Shown: positions 16,455-29,608, counted from the first letter of the stretch. The stretch is DNA of 64,000 nucleotides from JAJXWB01 sp964634325 (GCA_964634325.1 CAZWJF010000001.1:62001-126000), one strand, 5' to 3'. The notes: generated by a model not told the origin, from the letters alone. Made by a program: numbers and translations.

Positions 16455-17480
16455 ATGGCCCCGCCGCATCAGGTTCCGCCCACGCAGGTCTCGCTCGACG
16501 CCGCTCTGGCCGCGCTCGCCGCCGCCGGCGAAGAGACGCGGTTGCGAATCCTTGCGCTGATCGCCCAGACCGAGCTCGCTGTTTCCGAACTCGTCGCGAT
16601 CCTCGGGCAGTCGCAACCCCGCGTGTCTCGCCATTTGAAGCTTCTGGTCGAAGCCGGGCTGGCGCAGCGGCATCGCGAGGGCGCCTGGGCCTTTTTTCTG
16701 GCTGCTCAATCTGGCCCCGGAGCGGAAATCGTGCGCGAGATCGCCGCGCGGCTCGACCCGCGCGATCCGGCGCTCGCGGCCGATCGCGAAAGGCTCGCAG
16801 AAATCCGGAAGGCGCGTGTCGAACACGCCGCGCGCTATTTCGCCGCCCACGCCAAGGACTGGGACCAACTGCGCAAGCTGCATGCGCCCGAGGCCGAGGT
16901 TGAGCGAGCGATCCGCAGCATGGTCGGCGGCCGGCAAGTCCAGCAACTGCTCGATTGCGGCACCGGCACTGGCCGGATGCTGGAATTGCTCGGGCCGCTC
17001 GCCGACCGCGCCATCGGCGTCGATCTGTCTCCGGCGATGCTGTCTGTAGCGAGGGCCAATCTCGACCGCGCCGGCGTTCGCAACGCGCAACTCAGACAAG
17101 GCGACATCTATGCGCTGCCGGTGGAGCGCAATTCCTGCGATCTGACGATCCTGCATCAGGTCCTGCACTATCTCGACGATCCCGCGCGCGCGCTGCGAGA
17201 GGCGGCGCGTACGCTCAAGCCGTCCGGACGTTTGATCGTCGTCGATTTCGCGCCGCATGCGGAAGAATATCTGCGCGAGAAACACGCGCACCGGCGGCTC
17301 GGATTTTCGCACGAAGAGATTTCAGGGCTGCTGTCGGATGCGGGCCTCGACGTGCTGGAGCGCCGCGACCTCGCGCCCGCGCGCCCCGCGCCCGGAAAAC
17401 TTATCGTTTCGATCTGGCTGGCGCAGGACCGCCGGCTGCTCGCCGACAAGGCGCCTGCGGGCGCGACGGAGTTCGCCTGA
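16455..17480 (+). CDS. ArsR-family regulator fused to a SAM-dependent methyltransferase domain (SahR-like)
   Basis: A 341-residue two-domain protein. Residues 15-105 are an ArsR winged helix (RLRILALIAQTELAVSELV, then the recognition region QSQPRVSRHLKLLVEAGL). Residues 120-330 form a class I methyltransferase fold with motif I LLDCGTGTGRML at about 173-184, the acidic motif II GVDLSP, and VLHYLDDPARALREAARTLKP. Such fusions sit next to metF and metH in many proteobacteria and are regarded as SAM-cycle regulators in which the methyltransferase-like domain senses S-adenosylhomocysteine or SAM; whether it still catalyses methyl transfer is unknown. The next gene begins 1 bp after the stop, so it heads an operon. 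Confidence 0.82.
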   Translation: MAPPHQVPPTQVSLDAALAALAAAGEETRLRILALIAQTELAVSELVAILGQSQPRVSRHLKLLVEAGLAQRHREGAWAFFLAAQSGPGAEIVREIAARLDPRDPALAADRERLAEIRKARVEHAARYFAAHAKDWDQLRKLHAPEAEVERAIRSMVGGRQVQQLLDCGTGTGRMLELLGPLADRAIGVDLSPAMLSVARANLDRAGVRNAQLRQGDIYALPVERNSCDLTILHQVLHYLDDPARALREAARTLKPSGRLIVVDFAPHAEEYLREKHAHRRLGFSHEEISGLLSDAGLDVLERRDLAPARPAPGKLIVSIWLAQDRRLLADKAPAGATEFA

Positions 17481-17481
17481 G

Positions 17482-18380
17482 ATGGATGACCAAGCGCGTT
17501 TGAGCCGGGGGCCGCACAAGCCCGTGGACGTTTCGTTCGAGTTCTTTCCGCCGAAGACGGCGGAGATGGAGGTCGCGCTCTGGGAGGCGATCGAACGCCT
17601 CGCCCCGCTCGCGCCGAGTTTCGTCTCCGTGACTTACGGCGCCGGCGGCTCGACGCGCGAAAGAACGCATTCGACAGTCGCGCGCATCGTGCGCGAGACG
17701 AAGATAAAGCCCGCTGCGCATCTGACCTGCGTGGCGGCGACGCGCGAGGAAATCGACGACGTGGTGCGCGCTTACTGGGAGGCAGGCGTGCGCCATATCG
17801 TGGCGCTGCGCGGCGACCCGACCGGCGGCGTCGGCGCGACGTACGAGGCGCATCCCGGCGGATACGCCACGTCGACCGATCTCGTGCGCGCGGTGAAGAA
17901 GATCGGCGACTTCGAAGTGTCGGTTTCCGCCTATCCTGAAATGCATCCCGAGAGCCGCTCGTTCGAGCAGGACATCGACGCGCTGAAGGCCAAGATCGAC
18001 GCTGGCGCGACACGCGCGATCACGCAGTTCTTCTTCGAGAACGACATCTATTTCCGTTATCTCGACCGGGTGCGGAAGGCGGGCGTGAACATCCCGATCG
18101 TGCCGGGCGTCGTCGCCGTTCAAAACTTCAAACAGACGGCGGGCTTCGCGAAGAAGATAGGCGCGAGCGTGCCGCAATGGCTGGCTGACCGCTTCGAAGG
18201 CCTCGACAACGATCCGGCGACGCGCCGGTTGATCGCTGCGGCGGTGGCCGCCGAACAGGCGCTCGACCTGATGGATCGCGGCGTCGAGCATTTCCATTTC
18301 TACACGATGAACCGCGCCGATCTCGTCTATGCGACGTGCCATCTTCTCGGCGTGCGCGCGAAAGCCGGAGTTTCCGCGTA

Positions 18381-18381
<1 letters not shown>
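17482..18381 (+). CDS. metF: Methylenetetrahydrofolate reductase
   Basis: A 299-residue FAD-dependent enzyme that reduces 5,10-methylene-THF to 5-methyl-THF, the methyl donor for MetH. Family signatures: SFEFFPPKT at residues 18-26 with the catalytic Glu of FEFFPP, FVSVTYGAGGSTRERT, the region HIVALRGDP near 110, and ITQFFFENDIYFRYL in the second half. Length matches bacterial single-domain MetF. The start ATG follows the regulator's stop by one base, and its stop TAA shares its last A with the metH ATG. The frame is open further upstream inside the regulator gene, but that part shows no conservation. Confidence 0.96.
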
Positions 18382-22076
<3,695 letters not shown>

Positions 22077-22079
22077 GGC

Positions 22080-22937
22080 TTACTCCAGCCGGTTCAATCG
22101 CATCACATTGGCGATCAGCCTGTCGAGCAGGCGATCGGGCAGGATGCGCGGAACGATCCAGTTCTTGAAGCGGCCGGGCACGACTGGAATGCGCGTCGGC
22201 GGCTTCGGCGCGACCATCGCGCGCAGCACCGAGGCTGCGATCCGCTCAGGCGGAAAGCCGGCGCGGCCCTCTTTGAGAGCGCGTCGCAGCAGGCCGGTCA
22301 CGGCATCGCGATAATCGGTCTGCATGTATGGCGAAAGGTCCATCGCTTCCGCCTTGTCCCAGATGGGCGTGGCGACCGAGCCCGGTTCGATGACGACGAC
22401 GTCAATCCCGTAGAGCATCAATTCGCGCCGCAGCGAGTCGGATACAGCTTCGAGCCCGTGTTTGGAGGCGGCGTAGGCGCCGAGGAACGGCGCCGCCAGG
22501 CGTCCGGCGACGGACGACATGTTGACAATGCGCCCGGGCGGGCCGGATCGCGCGCGGTCGGCGCCCAGCAGCGGCGCAAAGGCCTGGATGACCGCGACCT
22601 GCGCAACAAGATTGATTTCGATCTGGCGCCGGAACTCTTCGATCGGCTGATGCAGCAATGGGCCGGCCGTGGCGATCCCTGCATTGTTGACGAGGCCTGC
22701 GAGCGTGGTCGCGCCGAGCCGCTGGCCGACGTCCTTCGCCGCTTCTGCGACGCCCTCCGGGTCGGTTACGTCAAACACGAGCGGGGTCAGTTCGTCGCCG
22801 ATCTCTTCGGCAAGCCGGTCCGCGTCGTCCATACGGCGCACGCCGGCGAAAACATGAAACCCCTCGCGCGCCAGCAATTGCGCGGTGGCGTAGCCGATGC
22901 CGGTCGAGGCCCCGGTGACGACGACGGATCGTTTCAT
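22080..22937 (-). CDS. Short-chain dehydrogenase/reductase
   Basis: A 285-residue classical SDR. Nucleotide motif TGASTGIG (8-15), NNAG (84-87), catalytic Ser141 or Ser142 and the YAASK motif with Tyr155 and Lys159. The ATG at 22937 (MKRSVVVTG) is chosen over the longer frame to 22973 because the beta-1 strand of the Rossmann fold normally starts within the first ten residues, and GGAG-like bases precede it. The long C-terminal part (VPGRFKNWIVPRILPDRLLDRLI) resembles SDRs that act on lipid-like or retinol-like substrates. The substrate is unknown. It converges with metH, 3 bp apart. Confidence 0.88.
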   Translation of the reverse strand: MKRSVVVTGASTGIGYATAQLLAREGFHVFAGVRRMDDADRLAEEIGDELTPLVFDVTDPEGVAEAAKDVGQRLGATTLAGLVNNAGIATAGPLLHQPIEEFRRQIEINLVAQVAVIQAFAPLLGADRARSGPPGRIVNMSSVAGRLAAPFLGAYAASKHGLEAVSDSLRRELMLYGIDVVVIEPGSVATPIWDKAEAMDLSPYMQTDYRDAVTGLLRRALKEGRAGFPPERIAASVLRAMVAPKPPTRIPVVPGRFKNWIVPRILPDRLLDRLIANVMRLNRLE

Positions 22938-23089
22938 GTGCCGCTCTCCTGCTGCCGGCGATCCTGAGAACAAAGCGTCGGCGAAAGCAAGGGCGCCTCT
23001 CGCGCGCTACGGCGCCCGCGCGTAAAGGCGGCGCGGTCGACCGGCGGTTGCGAGGGCCGCGCCCCGGACAGGTCGCGGGAGGTCGGTCG

Positions 23090-23833
23090 TCAGGCCAGAC
23101 AGCTTCGCAAGGTGGCGACAGTCGACGGGTCGGCCACGCCGTCCACGCGGCCGGGCCGCCACCGGCGCTGGAATGCTTCGACTACGGTCCTGGTGCTCGC
23201 GTCGTATACGCCGGTCGACTCGACGCCGTAGCCGAGGCTCGACAGTCCTTGCTGCAGGCGGGCGACCGTGGCGCCGCTCGCCCCAAATCCGAGAACGAGC
23301 CCTTCCGTATCGGGCGCGGGCGGCCGCCAGAGGCCTACGCCTTCGGCCGCCAGCCGGTCCCATGGAAAGTTCTCGCCGGGGTCGACCTTGCGGCCGGGCG
23401 CGATGTCCGAATGGGCGAGCACGCGGGCGGGCGGTATGGCGCGGCGGCTCATGATGTCCCGGCAGAGCTTGGCGACCGCGTCGATCTGGATGTCCGGAAA
23501 CGGCGGCAGGCCGCCGTCATGCCCGGGATTGACGATCTCGATTCCGACGGAGGCCGAGTTCATGTCGGTTTCGCCAAGCCACGACGACCGGCCCGCATGC
23601 CAGGCGCGGCGACCTTCCGGGACGAGCTGGGCGATCCTGCCGTCCTCGAACACGAAATAATGACAGGAGACCTCGGCCTTCGGGTCGCAGAGCAGGGAGA
23701 GCGCGCCCTCCGCAGTGGGCATGCCCGTGTAATGCAGAACGATGCAATCCGGCGCGCGCCCGCGGCGGTCGCCGTGGTTCGGCGAAGCCTGCACGAAATC
23801 AACGAGCTGCGAATCCGGCGCGAAGGTCTGCAT
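23090..23833 (-). CDS. AmpD-like N-acetylmuramoyl-L-alanine amidase with peptidoglycan-binding domain
   Basis: A 247-residue protein. The Amidase_2 domain (about 1-165) retains the zinc ligands expected from AmpD: His34 in VLHYTG, His141 in LAHSDIAPG and Asp151 in KVDPG, plus Glu99 in VGIEIVN. A PG_binding_1 domain (about 180-247, GASGATVARLQQGLSSLGYG) follows. This architecture cuts the amide between MurNAc or anhydro-MurNAc and the stem peptide during murein recycling or turnover. No signal peptide is visible, so it is probably cytoplasmic like AmpD. The start at 23833 (MQTFAPDSQLVDF) is preferred over 23872. It is divergent from the lytic transglycosylase gene. Confidence 0.9.
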   Translation of the reverse strand: MQTFAPDSQLVDFVQASPNHGDRRGRAPDCIVLHYTGMPTAEGALSLLCDPKAEVSCHYFVFEDGRIAQLVPEGRRAWHAGRSSWLGETDMNSASVGIEIVNPGHDGGLPPFPDIQIDAVAKLCRDIMSRRAIPPARVLAHSDIAPGRKVDPGENFPWDRLAAEGVGLWRPPAPDTEGLVLGFGASGATVARLQQGLSSLGYGVESTGVYDASTRTVVEAFQRRWRPGRVDGVADPSTVATLRSCLA

Positions 23834-23960
23834 GGGAACATTATAGCGCGCCGGGGCGGCGTGGGCCCCCATGCCCGCGCGAGAATGTCGGTCAGCATAA
23901 ATTCGTTAGCAAAAAGTAAATACCATTTTTCTTTGCGAATATAATAAAGACGTGCGTCGA

Positions 23961-23990
23961 TTGAGATAACGCATCCGTGCTTTCTTATAG
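23961..23990 (+). promoter_or_regulatory. Candidate promoter for the lytic transglycosylase gene
   Basis: TTGAGA (23961-23966) and TTATAG (23985-23990) are spaced 18 bp apart within a markedly AT-rich intergenic stretch (about 23895-24065) between two divergent murein enzymes. The 249-bp gap holds no open frame that I would call. Prediction only. Confidence 0.35.
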
Positions 23991-24082
23991 TTGTTGCAGT
24001 GCAATATATGAACATTCTTTGGTCACATTTCTCGACGATAAGCCGGCCGTCCCCCAACAATTTCGACAGGAAGATCGAGACA

Positions 24083-24673
24083 ATGACGAAATTCGTCACG
24101 ACTCTATTCGGCGTGTTTCTTGCCGTCGCTGCGATTTCTGGTGCGCGCGCCGACGATACGGAAGGCCGGTTCTGGTTTCTCAATCAGGGCATGCAGCCCC
24201 AGGGCTTCGCCACGGCGGCCCCGTCGCGCGCGGAACCCAGCGCGGAAATTCGCCGCGGCCACGTGAAGCAGGGCGCGGCTCTCGGCTACGAAGTCGGAGC
24301 GCGCGGCTCGGTCCGCGACATCATAGCGCGCCACGCCGCGGCCAATGGCGTGCCGTTCAAGCTCGCGGACGCCGTGGTGCGGATCGAGAGCCGCTACAAT
24401 CCCCGCGTTTCGAACGGGGGCGCGCTCGGTCTCATGCAGATCAAGCCTGCGACTGCGCGCGGCGTCGGCTTCGCGGGCTCGGCCACGGCGCTCTATAACG
24501 CTGAAACGAACATCACATTCGGCATGCGCTATCTCGCGCAGGCCTACCGCATGTCGGGCGGCGACGTCTGCGCGACGGTCATGCGTTATCAATCCGGGCA
24601 TTACGCCAACCACATGAACGCCGCAAACCGCGCCTATTGCACGAAAGCTCGCGCTATCATGGCGAGCAACTGA
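24083..24673 (+). CDS. Exported lytic transglycosylase (SLT domain)
   Basis: A 196-residue protein with a signal peptide (MTKFVTTLFGVFLAVAAISG, cleavage near ARA-DDTE). The SLT catalytic domain covers about residues 78-190: catalytic Glu102 in VVRIESRYNP, then GALGLMQIKPATARGVGF, and YNAETNITFGMRYLAQAY, the three motifs of family 1 transglycosylases. It cleaves the MurNAc-GlcNAc bond to give 1,6-anhydro products, the substrates of AmpD-type amidases such as the one encoded divergently. The ATG at 24083 follows CAGGAAG (24067-24073); the frame extends up to 23999 without conserved sequence. Confidence 0.9.
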   Translation: MTKFVTTLFGVFLAVAAISGARADDTEGRFWFLNQGMQPQGFATAAPSRAEPSAEIRRGHVKQGAALGYEVGARGSVRDIIARHAAANGVPFKLADAVVRIESRYNPRVSNGGALGLMQIKPATARGVGFAGSATALYNAETNITFGMRYLAQAYRMSGGDVCATVMRYQSGHYANHMNAANRAYCTKARAIMASN

Positions 24674-24706
24674 TCCCGGAAACAGGATCGGTAATCGAGG
24701 CGACCG

Positions 24707-24737
24707 GCGGCGGACCGAAAGGTCCGCCGTTTGCCTT
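24707..24737 (+). terminator. Intrinsic terminator after the lytic transglycosylase gene
   Basis: Stem CGGCGGACC (24708-24716) with GGTCCGCCG (24721-24729), a GAAA tetraloop and a following TTTGCCTTTT. It lies between convergent genes. Confidence 0.88.
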
Positions 24738-24755
24738 TTCGAGCTTGTCGCCGGA

Positions 24756-25322
24756 TCAGAACTCGCCGGCCGACGCCTTGTCCATCACATTCAGGATGAT
24801 CTGCCGGACGTGCTCGGCTTCGGCGCGCAGGTCGGGCGGCAAGGGCTTGCCGCCATGGATCATCATGTCCATGTCTAGCGAATAGAGCCAGAGCGCGCCC
24901 TTCTTGTCCTCGACCAGCGCGACGCGGCACGGCAGATAGGCGGAGTAGGCTTCCGAATAGTCGACCATCTTCGCGGCGGTCAGCGGATTGCAATACAGAT
25001 AGATCTTCAGCTTGCGCCACGGCTTGCCCTGCATGGCCGAGACCTGGTCGCCCAGAGGCAGGGCGCCGACGTCCTTGATGTTCTCGGCGTTGGCGATGGA
25101 CTTGATGGACTCGTCCACTTCGTCGAAGCCGACGCCATCCTTCACCTTGCGCTTCCACACGGTCGCTTCGGCCGCGTTGCCGGTTTCGGCCAGACGCTTT
25201 CCCATCTGCCAGTAGACCGCGGCCGCCTGCGGATCGAAGCCTGCAAACGAACCGGCGATCCAGGCGAGCCCGACGAGCGCCGCGAGCCCCACGAGGGCGA
25301 AGATGTTCCTGATCAATCCCAC
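24756..25322 (-). CDS. Membrane-anchored DUF302 family protein
   Basis: A 188-residue protein. It starts with GTG at 25322, supported by a strong GGGAGGA ribosome site read on the minus strand just upstream (about 25329-25335). One N-terminal hydrophobic segment (IFALVGLAALVGLAWIAG, residues 6-23) would anchor or export it. The core, with LKIYLYCNP, YLPCRVALVEDKKGALWLYSLDM and the C-terminal VRQIILNVMDKA, matches the DUF302 fold, a small alpha-beta domain known mostly from sulfur- and metal-related contexts but of unproven activity. Cys110 (CNP) and Cys131 (LPCRV) are conserved-looking. It converges with the transglycosylase. Confidence 0.72.
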   Translation of the reverse strand: MGLIRNIFALVGLAALVGLAWIAGSFAGFDPQAAAVYWQMGKRLAETGNAAEATVWKRKVKDGVGFDEVDESIKSIANAENIKDVGALPLGDQVSAMQGKPWRKLKIYLYCNPLTAAKMVDYSEAYSAYLPCRVALVEDKKGALWLYSLDMDMMIHGGKPLPPDLRAEAEHVRQIILNVMDKASAGEF

Positions 25323-25483
25323 AGCGTCCTCCCAGCCAATTTCAAATATTTGAATTGCTGAATATTGCTGTCCTCCCAGCGCGTCTTGTCAAGCATGCGT
25401 TCCATGCGGCGACGCGCCTTGACAGGGACGGCCGACGAATTTCGGTTTACGCACAACGGAACAAAGGGAAGGAAGCGCCGAAC

Positions 25484-27088
25484 ATGGTCGGATGGCCCGA
25501 AGACGAAACCGCAGGCGTCTTGCGCGAGGAAACGCATTACGACGGCCGGCGCATGCTCTGCTACGCGGAGCGTCCGCAGTCGCTCGGCGTCATGCTCGAC
25601 GATCTCGTCGCGCATTTCGCGGATCGACCGGCGATCGTCGAGGACAGGCCGATCACGTATCGCGACCTCGATGGGCTTGCGCGGACGATCGGCGCCAATT
25701 TCGCCGCGCGCGGCGTCCGCCCCGGCGACCGCGTCGCGCTCTATCTCGGCAATTGCTGGGAGTTTCTCGCTGTCCTGTTCGCTTGCGTCCGCATCGGCGC
25801 GATCGTCGTGCCGATCGGGACGCGCCAGCGGCATGCGGAGCTCGAATTCCTGCTCAACGACAGCGGCGCGAAGGTCTTAATCCACGAGCCCGACCTCGCC
25901 GAGTTCATTCCTGCGCCGACCGAAGTCCCCGAGCTCGAGCGCCGCTACGTCATTCGCGGCGAAGTCGCAGGCGCCCGGCCTTTCGAGGAACTGCTGGCGC
26001 AGGGCGGCGCGTGTCCGACGCATGACGCTCACGAGGAAGACACGGCCGTGATCCTCTACACCTCGGGAACGACGGGTCGTCCCAAGGGCGCGCAACTCAC
26101 GCATCTCGGGATTATTCACTCTTCGCTGGCCTTCGCGCGCACGTTTCGTCTGACCGAGCAAGACCGCGGCTTCGTCGCCGTTCCCCTGTCGCATGTCACA
26201 GGGCTTGTTGCGGTCGCGACGGCTTCGATGATCGTCGGCGGCGCAGTCGTTCTGATGCGACAGGCGTTCAAGGCGCCCGAATTCCTGGCGCAGGCGGCGC
26301 GGGAACGGATCACCTTCACGATCGTCGTGCCGACGATCTACACGTTGTGCGCGATGAACCCGGCGATAGACGCGGTCGATCTCTCGGCTTGGCGCATCGG
26401 CAGCTTTGGCGGCGCGCCTATGCCGGTCGCGACGATCGAAGCGCTGGCGACGAAGCTGCCGCATCTGCATCTGCTCAACGCCTATGGCGCGACCGAGACC
26501 ACGTCGCCGACGACGATCATGCCGCTGCCGTTGTGGCGCGACCATGTCGACAGCGTCGGGCGCGTCGTGCACTGCGGGGTCATCCGCGTCGTCGACAACG
26601 ACGGCGTCGACGTCGCGCCGGGCGAGCCCGGCGAATTGTGGATCGCAGGCCCCATGGTCGTGCCCGGCTACTGGAGGCGGCCCGACGCCAATGCGAACGA
26701 ATTCGTCGATGGTTACTGGAAATCGGGCGATATCGGCTCGCGCGACGCCGAAGGCTTCGTGCGCGTGTTCGACCGCAAGAAGGACATGATCAATCGCGGC
26801 GGGTTCAAGATTTTCTCTGCGGAAGTCGAGAACGTCATCATGGGCCTGACGGGCGTGGTCGAATGCGCCATCATCGGCAAGCCGGATCCGGTTCTGGCCG
26901 AGCGCGTGTGCGCCATCGTCGTCGTCGAACCGGGCGCGACCGTAAGGCCGGAGGACGTCCGCGCCCATTGCGCTCGGCGCCTGTCGGATTACAAGACGCC
27001 GGAATTCGTCACGGTGCGAATGGAGCCGCTGCCGCGCAACGCCAACGGCAAGGTGCTGAAGCCGCAATTGCGCAAAGATCTGGGATGA
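25484..27088 (+). CDS. ANL-superfamily acyl-CoA synthetase/ligase
   Basis: A 534-residue AMP-forming enzyme. The phosphate loop YTSGTTGRPKG is near residue 191, the adenine motif NAYGATETTSP near 333, the hinge region YWKSGDIGSRDAEGFVRVFDRKKDM near 410, and the C-terminal catalytic Lys in NANGKVLKPQLRK. These give a carboxylate + ATP + CoA reaction through an acyl-adenylate. Substrate class (fatty, aromatic or dicarboxylic acid) cannot be fixed. ATG at 25484 follows AAGGGAAGGAAG, so the longer frame from 25355 is not used. No acyl-CoA partner gene is adjacent. Located in the cytoplasm. Confidence 0.9.
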   Translation: MVGWPEDETAGVLREETHYDGRRMLCYAERPQSLGVMLDDLVAHFADRPAIVEDRPITYRDLDGLARTIGANFAARGVRPGDRVALYLGNCWEFLAVLFACVRIGAIVVPIGTRQRHAELEFLLNDSGAKVLIHEPDLAEFIPAPTEVPELERRYVIRGEVAGARPFEELLAQGGACPTHDAHEEDTAVILYTSGTTGRPKGAQLTHLGIIHSSLAFARTFRLTEQDRGFVAVPLSHVTGLVAVATASMIVGGAVVLMRQAFKAPEFLAQAARERITFTIVVPTIYTLCAMNPAIDAVDLSAWRIGSFGGAPMPVATIEALATKLPHLHLLNAYGATETTSPTTIMPLPLWRDHVDSVGRVVHCGVIRVVDNDGVDVAPGEPGELWIAGPMVVPGYWRRPDANANEFVDGYWKSGDIGSRDAEGFVRVFDRKKDMINRGGFKIFSAEVENVIMGLTGVVECAIIGKPDPVLAERVCAIVVVEPGATVRPEDVRAHCARRLSDYKTPEFVTVRMEPLPRNANGKVLKPQLRKDLG

Positions 27089-27139
27089 ACCGGCCCCCGG
27101 ATCGCGCGGAATTCGCGCGTCCGGGACGCCGTCGTCGGA

Positions 27140-27517
27140 TCACATGCGCTTCATCGCGCAGATCTTGTTGCCGTCCGGGTCGCGGAGATAGGCGAGATAG
27201 AGCTTGACCTTGCCGCCGTCGCGCACGCCCGGCGGGTCCTCGATCGCGGTTCCGCCATTGGCGACGCCTGCCGCGTGCCAGGCGTCGGCCTCCGTCTGGT
27301 CGTTCACCGCAAAGCCAATCGTGCCGCCGTTGGCGTGATGGGCGTCCTTGCCGTCGATCGGCTTGGTCACCATGAACACGCCGCCGTTGTGCAGATACAT
27401 GAGGCGCCCCTTGGGATCGACGATGGCCGGCTTGCCGCCGATCGCGCCGAACAGGGCGTCGTAGAATTTCTTGGACCGGTCGATGTCGTTCGACCCGATC
27501 ATGACGTGGCTGAACAT
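27140..27517 (-). CDS. VOC (glyoxalase/dioxygenase fold) family protein
   Basis: A 125-residue protein of the vicinal oxygen chelate superfamily. It opens MFSHVMIGSNDIDRSKKFYDAL, the standard first beta-alpha unit, and closes with KVKLYLAYLRDPDGNKICAM, the usual metal-site strand with the DPDGN turn. Such single-module proteins dimerise to make a metal site; this subgroup (glyoxalase-like, often annotated lactoylglutathione lyase-related) has no assigned substrate. The ATG at 27517 is chosen over 27574 because it begins exactly at the first strand and GGAGG is found just upstream on the minus strand. Confidence 0.82.
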   Translation of the reverse strand: MFSHVMIGSNDIDRSKKFYDALFGAIGGKPAIVDPKGRLMYLHNGGVFMVTKPIDGKDAHHANGGTIGFAVNDQTEADAWHAAGVANGGTAIEDPPGVRDGGKVKLYLAYLRDPDGNKICAMKRM

Positions 27518-27624
27518 TTTTCCTCCCGCACGGATTATGGACTTTGAGCATTCGCGCTCTGATCGCATGGTCACATGAACGCTTCCGCCGCGCCATAGCT
27601 ATCTGGCGCCGTCGAATGCGCGAC

Positions 27625-27653
27625 TTGCAAATCTGCGTCCGCGCGCCTATCCC
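27625..27653 (+). promoter_or_regulatory. Promoter of the RNase P RNA gene
   Basis: TTGCAA (27625-27630) and TATCCC (27648-27653) at 17-bp spacing. The predicted transcription start, 6-7 bp downstream, coincides with the 5' strand of helix P1 at about 27660. The -10 form TATCCC is the same as that found before mraZ. Confidence 0.65.
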
Positions 27654-27659
27654 CAATCC

Positions 27660-28052
<393 letters not shown>

Positions 28053-28083
28053 GCCTTCTGGCGCATCACGCGCCGGACAGCGG

Positions 28084-29262
28084 ATGAGCGAACGACAGGA
28101 CACCCGCAGCAAGCTCGAATTCGCCAACAGCCTGCGCGGCGTCGCAGCGACGTCGGTGGTGGTGACGCATCTCTTGGACGCGTTCTGGGTCAGCCAGCCG
28201 CTGGTCGTATCGCTGACGGGAATGCCTGCGCTGTCGATCGAGCAGCCCTGGTTCACGCACGCGGTGGGCGCTATTCCCCTCAATTTCGCGTCGTTCGGCG
28301 TGGGCCTGTTCTTCGTGATCAGCGGCTTCGTCATACCGTTTTCGCTCGAACGTTACGACGCGCGCGCCTTTCTGGTCGGGCGTCTGTTGCGTATCTATCC
28401 AACCTACTGGGTCGGTTTTTCGATCACGGTGGCCGCTGTCGTCCTCGGCACGACGCTCGACGGCGGACAGCCGCCCTTCACTGCGGGGCAGGCGGCGCTG
28501 CATTATTTTCCGCCGCTGCGCGCGTTGCTCTATTCCAAGCAGATCGACGGCATCATCTGGACGCTGGAGATCGAGCTCTTTTTCTATCTGCTATGCGCGG
28601 CGGTCGCGCGCGCGATCGGGCGGGGACGGCTCTGGGTCGGCCTGCTGCCCTTTGCGATATTCGCCGCTTGGGCGCCGGCCTATGCTTTCGCCGCCCATCC
28701 GCCGGCCGGTCTGGAAAAGATCGCCGGACGCATCGAATTCGTCGCGGTCTACCTGCCTTTCGTGATCTTCATGTTCACGGGCGTAGCGCTGAACTATCGA
28801 CAGCGCGGGTTGATCGGCCGCCGCCTTGCGGGCGCGTGGATCGTCGCCTGCGTCAGCCTTTTTCTGGCCGCTTGGGCGACGCGTTACCTGGGCGCCGGCT
28901 GGCGTCCCCTCCTGGAAGGGGCGATCGAGCCCGTCGGCTATCTGACGGCGCTGGCGCTGTTTCTCGTCGCGATGGCGGGCCAGAAATTCTTCGCCGTGCA
29001 TCCCGCGTTCCGTTTTGTGGCCGATATTTCCTATCCGCTGTACGTCGTGCACGGCGTCGCCGGCTACGCCGCGCTCCAGCTTCTGGCCAAGCGCGGGGTC
29101 GAGCCTAATCTGGCGCTCGGCCTGACGCTCGCGGGGGTGTTCGGCGCGGCCTGGCTCATTCATCGCTATGTCGAAGAGCCGACCCACCAGTTCGGGCAGT
29201 CGCTTGCGCGCGGCATAGCGGCGCGCGACAGGGCGCGGGCGGCGGCGCCGGCTACTTCCTGA
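28084..29262 (+). CDS. Acyltransferase family 3 membrane protein
   Basis: A 392-residue protein with about ten membrane segments. The Acyl_transf_3 signature is present: NSLRGVAATSVVVTHL near residue 15 with the conserved His, then GVGLFFVISGFVIPFSLERY and RLLRIYPTYWVGF. ISYPLYVVHGVAGY near 318 is the late conserved block. Members O-acylate cell-surface sugars or lipids; no specific acceptor can be named. ATG at 28084 lies 31 bp after RNase P RNA and may depend partly on read-through from it. Its 3' end overlaps the convergent small exported gene by 11 bp. Confidence 0.85.
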   Translation: MSERQDTRSKLEFANSLRGVAATSVVVTHLLDAFWVSQPLVVSLTGMPALSIEQPWFTHAVGAIPLNFASFGVGLFFVISGFVIPFSLERYDARAFLVGRLLRIYPTYWVGFSITVAAVVLGTTLDGGQPPFTAGQAALHYFPPLRALLYSKQIDGIIWTLEIELFFYLLCAAVARAIGRGRLWVGLLPFAIFAAWAPAYAFAAHPPAGLEKIAGRIEFVAVYLPFVIFMFTGVALNYRQRGLIGRRLAGAWIVACVSLFLAAWATRYLGAGWRPLLEGAIEPVGYLTALALFLVAMAGQKFFAVHPAFRFVADISYPLYVVHGVAGYAALQLLAKRGVEPNLALGLTLAGVFGAAWLIHRYVEEPTHQFGQSLARGIAARDRARAAAPATS

Positions 29263-29608
29263 ACAGTTTGGAGCCAGACAGGTCCATCAGGCGCTCGCGC
29301 TGATCCGCGCACCAGCGGTCGACGCCGGCCGAACGCGGCTCTTCAGCGCGCCGGGCGTATTCGACTTCGAGGGCCCGGTCGAAGCGCGCCTTGCCGAAAG
29401 CCTTCTCTCCAGCCTGCGCGAACGCGGCCTGCGCGCGGCGCGCGAGATTGACGTCCACATCGAAATCGACCGCGCAGCTCTGTTCGATCTGGCGCATCAG
29501 GCTGGCCGAGCGGGCAAGGCCGTCCATGGTCACGTCCTGCGCGGCCGCCGTCTGCGCTAGCGCCGCGAAGGCCAGCGCGCACGCGGCCGAGGCCAGAGAT
29601 TTTCGCAT
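29252..29608 (-). CDS. Small exported protein, function unknown
   Basis: A 118-residue protein with a signal peptide (MRKSLASAACALAFAALAQTAAA, cleavage before QDVTM). The mature part is helical and charged with two cysteines (SCAVDFDVDVN and DRWCADQRER), which could form a disulfide. No family is recognised; the composition resembles small periplasmic proteins of Hyphomicrobiales. It lies just upstream of, and divergent from, the dcw cluster, so its promoter shares the 247-bp gap with that of mraZ. Confidence 0.6.
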   Translation of the reverse strand: MRKSLASAACALAFAALAQTAAAQDVTMDGLARSASLMRQIEQSCAVDFDVDVNLARRAQAAFAQAGEKAFGKARFDRALEVEYARRAEEPRSAGVDRWCADQRERLMDLSGSKLFRK

